Below are positions 46,374-57,935 of a stretch of 64,000 nucleotides of DNA, one piece after another. The stretch is taken from the NCBI GenBank assembly GCA_011503125.2, contig WWBZ02000073.1:3410001-3474000 (forward strand). Reading direction: 5' to 3'. Position 1 is the stretch's first letter; each line of letters begins with the position of its first letter. Source of the DNA: Botryosphaeria dothidea. Taxonomy: Eukaryota; Ascomycota; Dothideomycetes; Botryosphaeriales; Botryosphaeriaceae. The position numbers were made by a program, and so were the translations under genes. The notes under the pieces were generated by a model. That model did no database searches. It saw nothing but the letters and a program-made list of their open reading frames with translations, and was not told where the DNA came from.

Positions 46374-46883
46374 ACAGTTGGCTCGTTTGGAAATTGAAGC
46401 TTTTCTTTGTGGAAAACACCAAGAGACTTTTATATTTGAAATGTAGTCCGTTGCACCAGTCAACCATGGCGGAAATCTGGGGGAAGAGCGGATGAGTAGC
46501 CAACTCGGCCGCTCCGGCGATAAGCCCCGCTTTGCATCACCGGATCCTTGATTGGCTCGAGCGGGTGAGTCAAAACCCATCCACGCCAGGGGCTTCTCCC
46601 ACGGAGAACGCGGATGTGCAGCAAATGGCGGCGCTCTCCGCAATCCGCATCATTTCTTCCATGGTAGGCTGGAGCGGATGAGTTTCAAACTCCTCCGCCC
46701 CAAAGCTATGCTGCGTTTTCGGGCATGCCCACCCCCCACACTGCAGCCAATAGATCCGAGTGCTGTAGGATAGTAGTAGATTACCCATCAGAAAAAGACG
46801 CAAATATAAATATTTAAAGCACGCCGAGAAAGCAATGGAAAGAAGCACATCCACTTCGCCATCAAACACAGGCACCATCCGCC
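46374..46883. promoter_or_regulatory. Divergent promoter with clustered GCGGAT words
   Basis: 510 bp between the two TauD genes. GCGGAT occurs at 46488-46493, 46610-46615 and 46674-46679, and as its complement at 46643-46648. Two of these lie in an exact 12-bp direct repeat, GAGCGGATGAGT (46486-46497 and 46672-46683). A TATAAATA at 46805-46812 serves the plus-strand gene. CGG-containing repeats suggest binding by a Zn2Cys6 protein such as the one at 48382-50864. Confidence 0.5.
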
Positions 46884-48318
46884 ATGCCCGCAAGAACAAG
46901 TTCTGCTCTCACCATCTCCCTCCTACCGGAGGAAGAGCGGCGCGTGTCCATGATTGGTGCCGAAATCAATCTCCTATACGAAACCCCCATCCTCGACCTC
47001 GACAAGCTTACCGAGGAAGACAAGCAGACGCTCCGGCAAGCGCTCTTCGACAACGCCGTCGTTGTTATCCGCAACCAGCAAGGCATAAACCCTCAGACAC
47101 TGCCAAAACTTGCTGCAGTCTTCGACCCACACGCCACCAACGAGCATTCTGCGGGGAAGAAGGCGGTCAGCGATCCACGTAATATTTTGTCGAGTTATAG
47201 AGCTGGTCGACTGCCAGCTGCGCCGCAGGTCAGTGGACATTGTCTCCCCAACACTGTGAATTGCGGCAGACTTGGAGACGTGTACTGACATGGACTTCTG
47301 CAGGTCTCGGTCATCGGCTCGGGGAAGTTCACCAACTATGAGGGCATCCCGGAGCTTGAGGTTGTCCATCTGGTGAGTACTTCTAGTGACGATGCGAAAG
47401 ACCTTTTTTTTTTCTGACCATGGCTTAGGATCACACTTCGTTCCACGAGTCACCATTAAGCTCCGAAGAGCTCGATCAGGGCTATACGCGCCCCTACCGG
47501 TGGCACATGGACACGACGCTGTACGAACGCCTTCCAGGAGAGGTCACAATCTTGCACGGCGTGCGGATCCCCAAAGTGCCCGATCAGAAGATCAAGTTCG
47601 AAAACGGGGAGGACAAGACGATTGCCGCTGGCTCAACGGCGTGTGAGTCTCTCGTCGCAGAGAAGGAAGGCAAAAGACAAACACGCTGACTTCCAACAGT
47701 CTTTTCGGGTGCTCGGGTGTTTGGCTTGTTGACGCCAGAGGAAAGGGAGTTCGCGATGAACACGACGGTGACGTACGCTCCGCAGGCGTACGAGTACATC
47801 CGCAACTGCAAGTGCTCCGCAGACGGCTTGACGATTGCAACCTTCGCAAATGAGACTCCGCTGGACCAGCTGTCAGAGTGGACGCAGGAGCATGTCGCTG
47901 AGTATCCGGTGCGTATTGTGACATGATAAGGAAAGAACGTTGGGTGTGTTGGCTAGCAGAAGCTTCACTGCAGATGGTGTGGAAGAACCCGGGGAATGGC
48001 GCCCCACATTTCCAAGTCCATGGATGCTGTGTTTACAGGTTGACGACCAAGAATCCGGCAACGGGAGAGGTGACGGTCGTGGACGATGTGCCGACAGTGC
48101 GGAAGATCGTCTATGCGATGCAGAGGAAGGTGTACGCGGCGGAAAATATCTACGCACACCGCTGGCGGGAGGGGGACCTTGTTATCTTCCACAATAAGGG
48201 TGTGATGCATTCGATCACGGGTCAGCTGGCCAAGTACAAGGAGGAGGAAGAGAGGAAGAGGCCAATGTGGCAGTGTACCATGAGCACCACCCAGAAGCCT
48301 ATTCCGTACATGGTCTGA
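46884..48318 (+). CDS. TauD/TfdA-family 2OG dioxygenase, xanthine-dioxygenase-like paralogue
   Basis: Five exons (46884-47228, 47304-47372, 47429-47642, 47700-47908, 47974-48318) sum to 393 aa with canonical introns. The protein has IGAEINLLYETPILDLDKLTEEDKQTLRQALFDNAVVVIRNQQG, the TauD N-terminal strand order. The iron ligands are H-x-D in YRWHMDTTLYERLPG and His in HNKGVMHSITG. The splice between exons 3 and 4 restores GSTAFFSGARVFGLLTPEE, a block shared with the divergent paralogue, and exon 5 opens with MVWKNP. Similarity to the neighbouring gene is moderate, so this is an old pair rather than a recent duplication. A 2OG-dependent hydroxylation of a small polar substrate, perhaps a purine or sulfonate, is likely. 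Confidence 0.9.
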
Positions 48319-48381
48319 GCTCGAGTTGAAGATTGAGAGGGAAGATGGCGGCTGCGTTGTTTACTTAGACTCCACCCTGTA

Positions 48382-50864
48382 TCAAATCCCACGCTCGTAC
48401 CCAAAGATCTCGTTGAACCATACATCGAAGCTTTGCACAGATGTATCGAATGCATCGGGTAATATTCCGGCTAATTCCTCTGCCCCGGGAGAACAGCCGA
48501 ACGCGAAATGACCAGGTTCAGGCGCTGCGGCGCTACTGCCCCGAGCCATGTTCTCTTGCTGGACGTACCTGGCCATGATCCTACCAAAGTTGATGGCATT
48601 GGGTTGGCCTGCCCCAGCTCCCTGCCTCCCAGCCTGTCCGGTCGTCACATCCACCGTCGGACTTGTTTCCGCTTCAGACAAGATAATGTCCGCCACGCGG
48701 ACGCCCCGTTCAGAAAGGACGTCATCTTGGCGAGCTGCAAGCCTGTCCTTTGCCGACCGCACGGGCTTTTTGTACAGCCTTTCCTGGGCAGCAGCGTCTG
48801 GTTCAGCGCTAAGGCTAGAGGTATCTGCCTGGGTCTTCGGGCCGTCCGTTTCGTCTGCAGCGTGTCGCCAGTACAGCATCTCCAGACAAAGCACAATGAT
48901 GGCGGTGACACAGAATGCCGAATGTGTCCAGATCGAGACGTCGTCTTCTAGCACGATCTTGTCGTGTTCGCGCAATATGGTAATGGCTGCCGCGACACAG
49001 GTGGTTCGGGTGTACGTGAGAGACCGGGACTGGAAAGACTGGAAAAGGAATGGGCGGTGAATCATGATGATCTGTAGCGCTCCATCAGTTTGATGAGGCG
49101 ATGATTTGTTGGGCAGAGGCATACCTTGTCTGCAGCGGTGATTGCTAGGCTTCGTCTCGCGATGCTCAGCCATGGTAGTGATGACGTGTCCTGGCCTTCG
49201 TCGCGGTATTGCTCCAGCGTGGGCTCGCGGTATCGGATGGGGCCGAGCTTGTCGAGCAGAGAAGGCATGAGACGGGCCACTATTTGCCGTTCATTAGTTC
49301 CGCATTTGCCACAACTTGATTAGCGAGGAGGGGTTGAGACTTACTGGAAGCAAGAGTTCGCACGTACGAGGAAACTGTCGGCACATTGTCTTCTCTAATG
49401 ACGAGATCAACATCAGCGCAATTTGACGGGATTTCTGTTGTGAAATGAGCTGGATTGACAGCTACCACACGGTCAGTTCTGCGCGTCACGAACAGATAGG
49501 GTGTGGGTGGCAGTGCAATAGGAATCTGTGAAGGGTATGGCGAAATGGTCTTGGATAGTTGTCTGCCACCAGACGCGTTTCCCCAGCTCGATCTCGATCA
49601 TCTCCTGCCATCTATCCTTGCTATTGGCAGCCAGCGCTGGCCGTCCGACGATCTTGTGCAGTCCGATGCTCTGTGCAATGCGGATTGCTGCACTAGAGAG
49701 TGTGGCGTTGAGGTTGTTCATGTCGAGGTTGTGTGCAACTTCTGTAGATATTACAATTGCCTGTATCGAGTAGACTGGAAACGAACTTCAGTGGCTGCTT
49801 GATTTCCTTATGAGTGAAGACGTACGCGAAAAATGTTCGAGGAAGTTTCCGGCGTTGAGTACTCGCACCATGGCATGATGGATATTTCTTGCCGAGCAAT
49901 GATCCGACTCTGGGCAAGTGTCAGCCAAACAAAGGCACAGCTGTGGTCATGCAGTAGATTTCCTGACCCAACGCTAGCATCGATTTGTATTTTCTGCTGT
50001 TTTGAGTGCACCAAAGCATGACCTGCGTCCAGCGGATCAGACGGTCCACATTTCTTGGCGGGCCGAGCAGCTTACACTAAGAACCGAGAGGTACAGCGCC
50101 ATCCACAGTGGATGGTCGCATATCCCTAACTGCCAAAAAGCCTCACACTGCAGCAGAAACGTAGGCGCATGGAGACAGTTGTGGTGCCAAGCGAGATGCT
50201 CAATATGGAAACGAGTCATCTTTTCCGCATCCTGCACGGAGGGGAGTAAAGACCAATCGGTGAAGGCTGCCGCAGGGGTCTTGCTAGCAACGCCAGTAAG
50301 ATCCGTGTTGATAGATATGAGCTCCGAGGCACTCCGGCGTGCGTGGCAGGTGCATGCGCGGTGCGGGTAGCACGTTCCATAATGTCGTCCCCATGCCAGC
50401 TGCTCGAGAATCTTCACCGAGGTCGTGGTTTCTTTGTCTTCATCAGGCTTGGCCGGCGCAAGGGTTTGAGCATTGTTCAACCCCGGCGGGGTGCTGCATG
50501 TGGTCGAAGCGGTCTGCGGCTCTCCGCTCTCCAGCAGTTCCACCTTGCTTCGCAACTCTTGGAGCACCGCTTCATGGCCGGATTGCTCAAGCTGGCGTTC
50601 AAGGCTCTTCAAAAAGGCGATTTCGTTCCGATTTTTAGACAATGTGTTTGTCAATCTCACAACCTCCCGTGTGCAGACGTGTCCTAATCGCTGGCAGCGC
50701 GAGCACGGTGATCTCTTGTCGCATTTCACCTTTCTTCGGGTACATTCTGCGGGTGGTTAACAGAAGAAGACAGGGTATATACCACCTCCGAGGCACGGCA
50801 ACTGACCTTGACATGCAAGTGGTGCGCGTTGAGATGTTCGCACAGAGGATGAAGCCGGAGCCAT
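48382..50864 (-). CDS. Zn2Cys6 transcription factor (fungal_trans type) beside the TauD pair
   Basis: Exon 1 (50864-50807) starts MAPASSSVRTSQ and ends in LACQ. After a 60-nt intron (50747-50806) exon 2 continues ECTRRKVKCDKRSPCSRCQRLGHVC, completing the zinc cluster across the splice. A heptad coiled coil follows (LSKNRNEIAFLKSLERQLEQ). Exon 2 then ends at a GTAAGC donor after LYLSVLS. Later exons carry the fungal_trans domain: AMVRVLNAGNFLEHFS, SIQAIVISTEVAHNLDMNNLNATLSSAAIRIAQSIGLHKI, and KRVWWQTTIQDHFAIPF. The C-terminal exon (about 49070-48382) ends in an acidic/aromatic segment. About six introns are needed and the middle ones are not fixed to the base. It is probably intact, and a likely regulator of the TauD genes whose 3' end it abuts (63 bp apart). 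Confidence 0.87.
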
Positions 50865-51741
50865 GCTTGCGGAGATGGCGGGGAGAGGCTCGTTGATTTC
50901 AAGACGCCCACCGTTGGCTGGCTGCCGCACACTAATACGAATCGGGAGCGCAGCCGAGGACTTTCCGAACCGGAGCCATTATTATTACCTTTGTTTGCTT
51001 GAAGTCTAAATCTTAGACCTATTTGAATATCTAGATGCCTTAAGTTTTCCACCTCCTACGAACCACCTGACTGTCTGGAAAGAGCCTAGGAGAAATTCGA
51101 TGGCAAACCCCCTTTGTCTTTGCGGTGATTCTTTCCCCTCCCTCCTTCTCTAATAACTCCAATAGTTACCACAGCATTTCCTCCTCCATCTTATGCAGCA
51201 ACATCGTTTACACCAAGCTCCGGGTGCTATCACTTGCCGTACATACAACTACAATGTGCTTGATTGCTGCTGGCGCATCATGGCTAAGCACAGTGCAAAC
51301 AAATTGGGAAATCGGCTGGCACTCTCTCCCGTGTCCACCCCGCCGTAAGCAACCTGATGCCGAGCCCACTAAAACGAGAGAAGGGAATGTGACTGGTCAA
51401 AATGATTGGATAGCGGAAATATGACCCTTTTCTTGGCTGCCCGGATGTGGAGCCGGGGACGACCCGCAATGCTTCGTGTGTGTAGGGGTGGGGGTGGCGT
51501 ATATAAATCTATCTCCAGGAAAGAGATGTGCAGTTCGAACGTTCCATACCTACATGGAACGGAAAGTTATTGATGGAATTTGCGCTTGATCGGTCGGAAT
51601 CGATGAATGAATGACTTGATTGCTTGGTTGCTGAGGCGCTCGTGGTGTTGCTCCCAAGACGTCTCAGAATGAATGACTAAGCTAATATGCTACCCAATAA
51701 CAGATAGCGGAGGTGATTGAGCTCATTTTCCATCAGTTATC
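50865..51741. other. Intergenic region
   Basis: About 880 bp holding the Zn2Cys6 promoter and the upstream region of the P450 relic. TATATAAA at 51498-51505 could have been the P450 promoter. Confidence 0.45.
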
Positions 51742-53677
51742 ATGGCGTTGCTACACTTCTGGATGGCTGTGCCGCTACACCTTGCAGTGGTCTACTTAGC
51801 CAGCGGCGTTGCATCTTTGTTCGTTCTAAGGGCCGTGTTTCGGGCTGTTTTCACGCCTCTGCGCTCCGCACCTGGCCCGTTTCTCGCGAGATTCAGTCGC
51901 CTGTGGTACCTCTACAAGCTGTGGGAGGGCAATTTCGAGAAAATCAATATTGAGCTTCACTGCAGGTATGGTACGTGGTTCGGCTCCACAATCATAGAGT
52001 CTTAGTGTTTTCAGGTCCCATTGTGCGTGTCTCGCCCTACGAATACTCAATAGACGATCCCGCTGCCGTGCGACCCATCTACGGCCATGGGACGCGCTTT
52101 CTCAAGGGTCATTAGTACGACCGCAGCAGCAACCCGGATTTCCATACCGAAGACTTGTTTTCCGGTCGCGACCCTAAAGTGCACGCCGCAAATCGGCGCA
52201 AGTTCTCAAGCGTGTACGCCATGGGGGCGGTGCTGAAGATGGAACAGCCGGTTGACCAGTGGATTGGGCTATTTGCGCAGAGGTTATCAGACGCGGTGAG
52301 GTATGTGTGTGATGCTAGACTAGCCTTGTGCACATCAGAGAAACAATGCTGTTAGAGGGAAGGAAACCAAGGCTGACTCTTGATGATGTAAAGCTCTGGG
52401 GGTGATATGGATCTCCAATGGTCTATGCAGTGCTTCGCGTTTGACGCTATCGCGGCCATCTCTGTAAATCTTATTTCCCTGCCACAGATTCCTCGATTGC
52501 AAAGCAAAAGCAAAGATGTACGACGTCTGACTTTTGAAAAATACAGGTGGCGGAGCGATTCGGTTTCCTCGACTCCATGACCGACCCTTTCTCGCTCATC
52601 TCCACCCTTGATGGCTTTCTTCCGTACAGTACACACGTTGTTGTCTACTCAGAAGTCCACAAACTGCTTTTTGCATCGTTAAGCGGATTGACATTCATGG
52701 AAGCGCCAAGACCATGGAGTTCGCAATTTCCCAGGTTAAGCAGCGGTTTGATGACCAAAAGGACCCTGAGAAGAGGGTAGAAGGGCAAGACTTCTTGGCA
52801 AGATTGCTACGGATGCACCAGGAAGAACCGAGGAACATTCGGATGGAAGACGTCATCGGTATCATTTGGGGCAATTTCCTTGCTGGCAACGACACCACGA
52901 GTCTCAGTTTAACCAGCATTATCTACCATTTATGTAAGACGCCACGGGCATTATCAAAATTACGTCGGCCTCAAGTTTCCTTCTACGTGCCGTGCTGGGC
53001 TTTGGGAGAATCGGCTGCTGACAAGACATGTCTTTCTTTCCAGCTACTAGCGGAGATTGACGAAAATAATGCCGTCGGAGAGCTCTCGAATCCTGTGACG
53101 TTCGCTGAGGCACAGAGAATGCCGTATCTGCAGGCAGTAATCCAGGAGGGAATCCGCATCCACCCTGCCGTGGGAATGCTGTTGCTGAGGATCGTCTCGG
53201 AAGGAGGTGCTGAGCTTGCTGGCAGGCACTTCCCCGAAGTTGTCAGTGTGCATGCGAGGAGGTGAAGATCAGACACACGGGCTAACGTGGGACCTTTCTA
53301 AACTACGGTTGGGATCAATGCATGGGTTGCTCATCGGAACAAACAGGTCTTTGGATCCGATGCAGATGAATTCAACCCTGACCGCTAGCTGCAAAGCACT
53401 GAACAACGGCAGTTCATGGAAAGATACTTTCTTTCAGTAAGTTCAACCAGTATCACACCGATGTAGAACTAATGAGATATGGATAAAGTTTTGGCATGGT
53501 TCGAGAACATGCATCGGGAAGAACATCAGCATCATGGAAATCTCGAAACTAGTACCGACCTTGCTCAAGAAGTTCGACTTCCAACTTGCGTCACCTGAGG
53601 TAGAAGTGGATAACCTCTGTAGGACTTTTGTCAAACAGAAAAACATCAAGTTCACGGTGAGGGATAGGATTTCGTGA
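51742..53677 (+). pseudogene. Decayed cytochrome P450 gene
   Basis: An N-terminal membrane anchor (HLAVVYLASGVASLFVL) leads into PGPFLARFSRLWYLYKLWEG. An intron at about 51970-52014 joins to GPIVRVSPYEYSIDDPAAVRPIYG. Further P450 landmarks in order are FSGRDPKVHAANRRKFSSVYAM, the I-helix FLAGNDTTSLSLTSIIYHL, the ExxR helix LQAVIQEGIRIHPAVGMLLLRI, GINAWVAHRNKQVFGSDADEFNPDR, and the heme-binding FWHGSRTCIGKNIS. Damage includes TAG at 52113 where a Trp is expected (FLKGH-stop-YDR) and TAG at 53386 in place of the Trp of NPDRW. A frame break occurs between about 52683 and 52720, and the splice acceptor before GINAW appears lost. The stops fit TGG to TAG transitions. The enzyme would have been a microsomal monooxygenase; this copy should be inactive. 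Confidence 0.85.
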
Positions 53678-53814
53678 GTTTATTAGGGAAAAATGAGTTT
53701 TTGATTTATGCCGACCGCGACTTCATCATCTGAGAAAGCGTACCACTCCAAGCACATCATCACCGCCCACCCGACAACATTCTTGTAACACTTCTTCCTT
53801 GACCTCGAAGCCCA

Positions 53815-54450
53815 CTAAGCTTTCCCAGCTTCGTCTACCTCCAGGAAGAGAAGTTCGATTTCAACAATGCGACGGTCTCCGCCAAATCTCCCTCTAAGCC
53901 CATTGTTCTCACGGTCAAAATAAAGAGCCCAGAGGCCTTGCTCATCAGTTTCGACGGCCAGGAATCCTTCCCAATCACCCCAGAGAACATGTCGCTCGCC
54001 ATCCATTACACTTACCCCCCAAGGTCCCGTTATCCCGCGCTCGGCTTCTGCGCGCAGCCCATGCCTAACTTGCCAGGTTGAGCGATCAATGTAGACCCAG
54101 TTCAACTGCGGCGGATACTTGGAGATTGTGCTGACAATGCCTTCATACCCGGCATCTGGATATGGCACGAAATATCCCGTGAACGGATGCAGCGCTCTTT
54201 GCTGACATTCGGATTGAACATACAGGAGACCATCTCGAAGAACAACGTGGCTGTTTTGAAACAGGCGTTTGCGATCATCGGGCGTCCTCTTCGTTGCACG
54301 GGTTTTAATGTGAGCTTTGTTTCGCATCCATGCTGCTGTGCCTCCTCCGGAGTCCTTTTCATTGGTGCGTTCCGCTTGGTCCTGGAGAGACAGGACTGAT
54401 GTGGCCGTCATTGGGATAGTTGCAGCCAGAGAGACTAGGCCGAGAACCAT
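53815..54450 (-). CDS. Conserved fungal hypothetical protein, probably secreted
   Basis: A single exon of 211 aa. The N-terminus (MVLGLVSLAATIPMTATSV) is hydrophobic and looks like a signal peptide or anchor. The conserved-looking core holds DDRKRLFQNSHVVLRDGLLYVQ, HPFTGYFVPYPDAGYEGIVSTI, PPQLNWVYIDRSTWQVRHGLRAEAER and WGVSVMDGERHVLWGDWEGFLAVE. The WVYIDRxTxxVRYGxRxEAEx pattern recurs in many ascomycete proteins of unknown function. Trp and Tyr are abundant and no catalytic motif is apparent. The frame is clean and codon use looks normal, so it is probably functional. It is convergent with the P450 relic. Confidence 0.75.
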   Translation of the reverse strand: MVLGLVSLAATIPMTATSVLSLQDQAERTNEKDSGGGTAAWMRNKAHIKTRATKRTPDDRKRLFQNSHVVLRDGLLYVQSECQQRALHPFTGYFVPYPDAGYEGIVSTISKYPPQLNWVYIDRSTWQVRHGLRAEAERGITGPWGVSVMDGERHVLWGDWEGFLAVETDEQGLWALYFDRENNGLRGRFGGDRRIVEIELLFLEVDEAGKA

Positions 54451-55699
54451 GGTTGCGAAGAGGTCCTGAAGAAGCTTTTGGTCCCGAAATTTTGTCGGAT
54501 ATGGTTGTTTTATGAGGAGAATTGCTGGTCTTTGTGGTAGTTAGTGGAAGAAATACGGCTTTGAATGGCAAATGTAGTACGAGGCGAGCAGTAGTTTGTT
54601 GCGTGTTATACCTTTCTTGAAGAACTTCAGTCGATAAGTGCGAGTTGATGCTCTGTGGATATGGTTCGCATGAAAGGATAGGACGGTCATACTCAGTCTC
54701 CTACCCGCTTCCGGCTAGTTGCTCCATTCTTGTTGAACGAAGGCGGGGTGTGGGGTTTTTGGCGTCACTCTTCCCACCATTAAATCATCAATCTCCACGA
54801 TCATCGATGTTGAAATAGTCCTGCATCCGAATTTATATACAAGTTAACCTTGTTTATATCCAGTCTTTCTCATTGTCGCCCTGCGGAACTCGGAAGTTCA
54901 AAATGTTTGGTTTTTTTTTTTGCAATGCCGCAAGCGTCTCGTCAAAATATGGTCTGATCCGCAATTTAAACTCTGGTATCACCTTCCGCGCTAATTCTGA
55001 GCCCCGCATTCCAGGGAGATCATCAGACCTGGCGATGTCTACTGCGTCATGCAAGGTCGACTGTCCAGGAGAGCATCAGGCAGCAAATTGGCGAGCTGCC
55101 CGGAAGATTACCCTGTGATTCCCCAGGAAAATACGGAAATACATGTCTTTATGCAAAGCTGTTTATTCAACTGAACACGGCTGGACGGTTCATACCATTG
55201 TGTATTACGGGCGACCGGCTGGGTTCATTGCGAGTGCCTGCTCAAAGTCACTGTACGTTTCCAGAACTCATAAAATGCAGTTCCCACTAATAAGAGTGGG
55301 TAGAAACATTCAACTAATCGATGGTAACTACACTAATTCTCGCTATGACGCGCAGATCAGATCTTGGCAAGATTTTCCGGACACAGCTATTGATGCGGCT
55401 GATCACGGCCACGCCGATCAATGCGGTATATCATCGTCCTGAAGTACTAAAACCTTGCACGTCATGCAGAAGAACAGGGGCAACATTCGATCAAAAGCCG
55501 TTGTTACATTGTCAAGTCCTGACTCCTTCCTGAAAATCACCGGCCTGCACCTTTGATCTCAGAAGTTTGTTGTAAGTCTCTACGCAGTGACTCATTCTCT
55601 AATAAGACCAAACGCATTGCTTTGCTGGAAAGACTTCTCATACTCACTGGCTGGACAGCTAAAAATTTCGAAGATCACTCACTTCCAGACCGCGACGCC
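54451..55699. other. Intergenic region
   Basis: About 1.25 kb with short open frames only. A poly-T run of 12 lies at about 54909-54920. No RNA gene or repeat was recognised. Confidence 0.45.
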
Positions 55700-56093
55700 A
55701 TGCCTGCACCGGACGAAAGAAAAGAGTAGGTCCACTCTCATTGTTGCACACTGCAGCTATGAGCTCTTCTTACGCAACATTTGTGCCTATAGTAGCGTCG
55801 CAAGCGGCAATGCGCCCGGAAATCGTGGCGGCGACGTCAAGTCTCTCGGAGCGCAAGATGGTCCCCTAGGCGGCCTTGAAAATCCAGCATCAGCATTGGG
55901 CGGCGGTATTGGCCCACTTGGCTCGGGAAACAAGGATAAGAACAAAGATGAAGTTGACGAAAAGCATGAGGGCTTTGGCCTGAGGGGAGAAGACGTAAAG
56001 GGCAGTCTGAAAATCCATTTGAAATTGGATTTGGAGGCAGACATCAGGATACTGGCGCGGGTTCGAGGAGATATTGCCATCGGGTTGCTATAG
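55700..56093 (+). CDS. Small Gly-rich protein with conserved-looking C-terminal strand
   Basis: This is best modelled as 55700-55725 plus 55757-56093 (about 120 aa). The implied 31-nt intron (GTAGGT..CTGCAG) is shorter than usual, so the start is uncertain; the open frame itself begins at 55587. The protein has a Gly/Asn-rich middle (GNAPGNRGGDVKSLG, ALGGGIGPLGSGNKDKNKDE), then a sharply different tail, KIHLKLDLEADIRILARVRGDIAIGLL, with alternating hydrophobic residues ending at the stop. Tails of this kind, ending GDxxIGLL, are familiar from short fungal proteins of unknown function. No signal peptide is seen in this model. Confidence 0.45.
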
Positions 56094-56368
56094 AATCTGT
56101 TTTCCTTTAAGAATAAGCTTGTGTACCTCTAAATTCAAGGTATTTGTTTGAAGAATCAGGCAAATTCATAGATGGTACGTGTCGTTCCTCCCGTCCCGCG
56201 GAGGCTTTCTCATCACACGCAACGAAGTTGACAGTATGAAAGATGGAGATGCTCGGGCGTGGCGTGGAGTCCCCCTTTTACAGCCACGAGAACTATGCGG
56301 TAAAAGAGACATAATTGCTATCGTATGTAGAGAATCTGGGAACTTCACCTGTGCTTTTAACAAAATGC

Positions 56369-57935
56369 TCATAGCTCGGGCCAGGACAAAGCATCACACT
56401 GCTTTTCCTTCATTTGCTTTATCCTCTTCAACATCCACCCGCTCGTCATCTTGATGCCTGATTCAACGCGGCGCCCGCGGACCACTACGCTGTTGTGGTA
56501 GCAGTGGTCGTCTGCATAACGCCACTGCAGGCACTGGTCCCATCGCTGACAAGCCTTTTCGCAATTCACCTTGTTGAACCACGGTTTGGCTGAGCGTTCT
56601 TTCTCAGTCAATTTCTCGCCCTCGCTCTCTTCCATGGATGATGAGTAGTGTTTCTCCTCTGCAAAATTGTCCCACTCGTCCTCAACATCAGACAGCTTCG
56701 ATTCTACCAAGTCCATAAAGACGTCCTTGTAGCGTACCGATCCGCCCTGTCACCATGTCAGCATCGAGCGCCCTTTCGCATCACACCGATCACAAACTCA
56801 CCCTCTTCACCTTAAACTCCCTCTCCCACGCCCAAAGTGTCGACACATCCTCAGCATGCACTTTGTGCACAGTAAACAGCGGCGAACACCAATTCCACGA
56901 CCCAAAACCCATCTGCCACAGCGGCAGTCCCTGCAACGGCATGAGCCCCGTCCCCTCAAAGTCCTTCCTCCTCTTCACACCCTGACTCGCCAACACATGC
57001 GCCAAAATCTGATCGCCACAGCACTGGTCCAAGCTATACTCATCCCACTTCTCCAACGCCCTCGCATCGGCCGCAGCTCCCCCGGCACCAAACACCCTCT
57101 CAACCGCCCCCCTCGACAACGCAAACCCACTGCCCCCATGCGCAAAATCTTCGCCCAACCGCGCCGCCGGCCCGCCCACGAACACCGCCTCGTCCGCGTC
57201 GAAAGTCGCCAGCCAGGCGTACAGCGACTCCCAGAAGTAGAACGTGTCGTCCTCCATGAAGACGTACCACTGCTTCCCGGGATAGTTCCGCGCGGCGTGC
57301 GCCACCATGGGCACGAACTTGTACTTGTCGAGGCGCCAGGCGCCGTCGACGTACAGCGACTCGTCGCCCTGCTGGTCGAGATAACGGTTGGAGTGGACGG
57401 CAGCGCGGATGCCGTGCCAGGTGTGGAAGTCGGGCGAGGATTTGAGGGTGCTGGAGGCGTTGGCGAGGGAGTCGATGATGGGATGGGTGGCGATGGTGGT
57501 GGGGAAGTCGGAGTAGAATGCGATGTGGGGGGTGAGGGTTTCGTTGGAGAGGGTGGTGGAGAGGTGGATGGGGAGGCGTTGCCAGAGCTTCGTGGCGCCG
57601 GTTTTGACCATGATGAGGACATCGGCGGGGTCCAGCGCGGGAGATGCTGGCCTGTGGTCGTTGTGTGTTTCTAGAGCATTTTCCATGCGGTTGCCGGCGA
57701 TGGCCTGGACGTATTGCAGCTGGGCGCCGCGTTTGGTGGTTGAGCCGATGGTGACGATGCCGTTGTCCAGGGAAAGCAGTGTCAGGAAGATGCATAAGAG
57801 TAGGAAGACATAGGCAAAGGCTTTTGCACGCCTTAAGATGCGCCCTCGGTTGTATGTTTCGGCGGCCATGATGGAAAGTGGAGATGTCAATCCAGAGGGT
57901 GCATTTTCCTCGTGCAGTCTGGTTCCAACAGCCAT
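56369..57935 (-). CDS. Fringe/GT31-like type II membrane glycosyltransferase
   Basis: Two exons, 57935-56802 and 56746-56369 (55-nt intron, GTGAGT..TGACAG), give about 503 aa. A short cytoplasmic tail and one membrane helix (AYVFLLLCIFLTLLSL, about residues 41-56) indicate a type II Golgi protein. The lumenal domain has DVLIMVKTGATKLWQRLPIHL, HIAFYSDF and RNYPGKQWYVFMEDDTFYFWESL, with the D-x-D of EDDT as the metal/nucleotide-sugar site. GSGFALSRGAVERVF and the DQCCGDQILAHVL block follow, as in fungal GT31/DUF604-type enzymes. Exon 2 adds the Cys-rich tail CEKACQRWDQCLQWRYADDHCYH typical of this group. It transfers a sugar from a nucleotide donor; the acceptor is unknown. It is divergent to the GT2 gene about 1 kb away. 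Confidence 0.87.

Noticed and set aside
56856..57795. Open frames on both strands overlapping the GT31-like gene
   Set aside because: They are out-of-frame shadows of the glycosyltransferase exon; translations are Arg/Pro/Ser-rich repeats.
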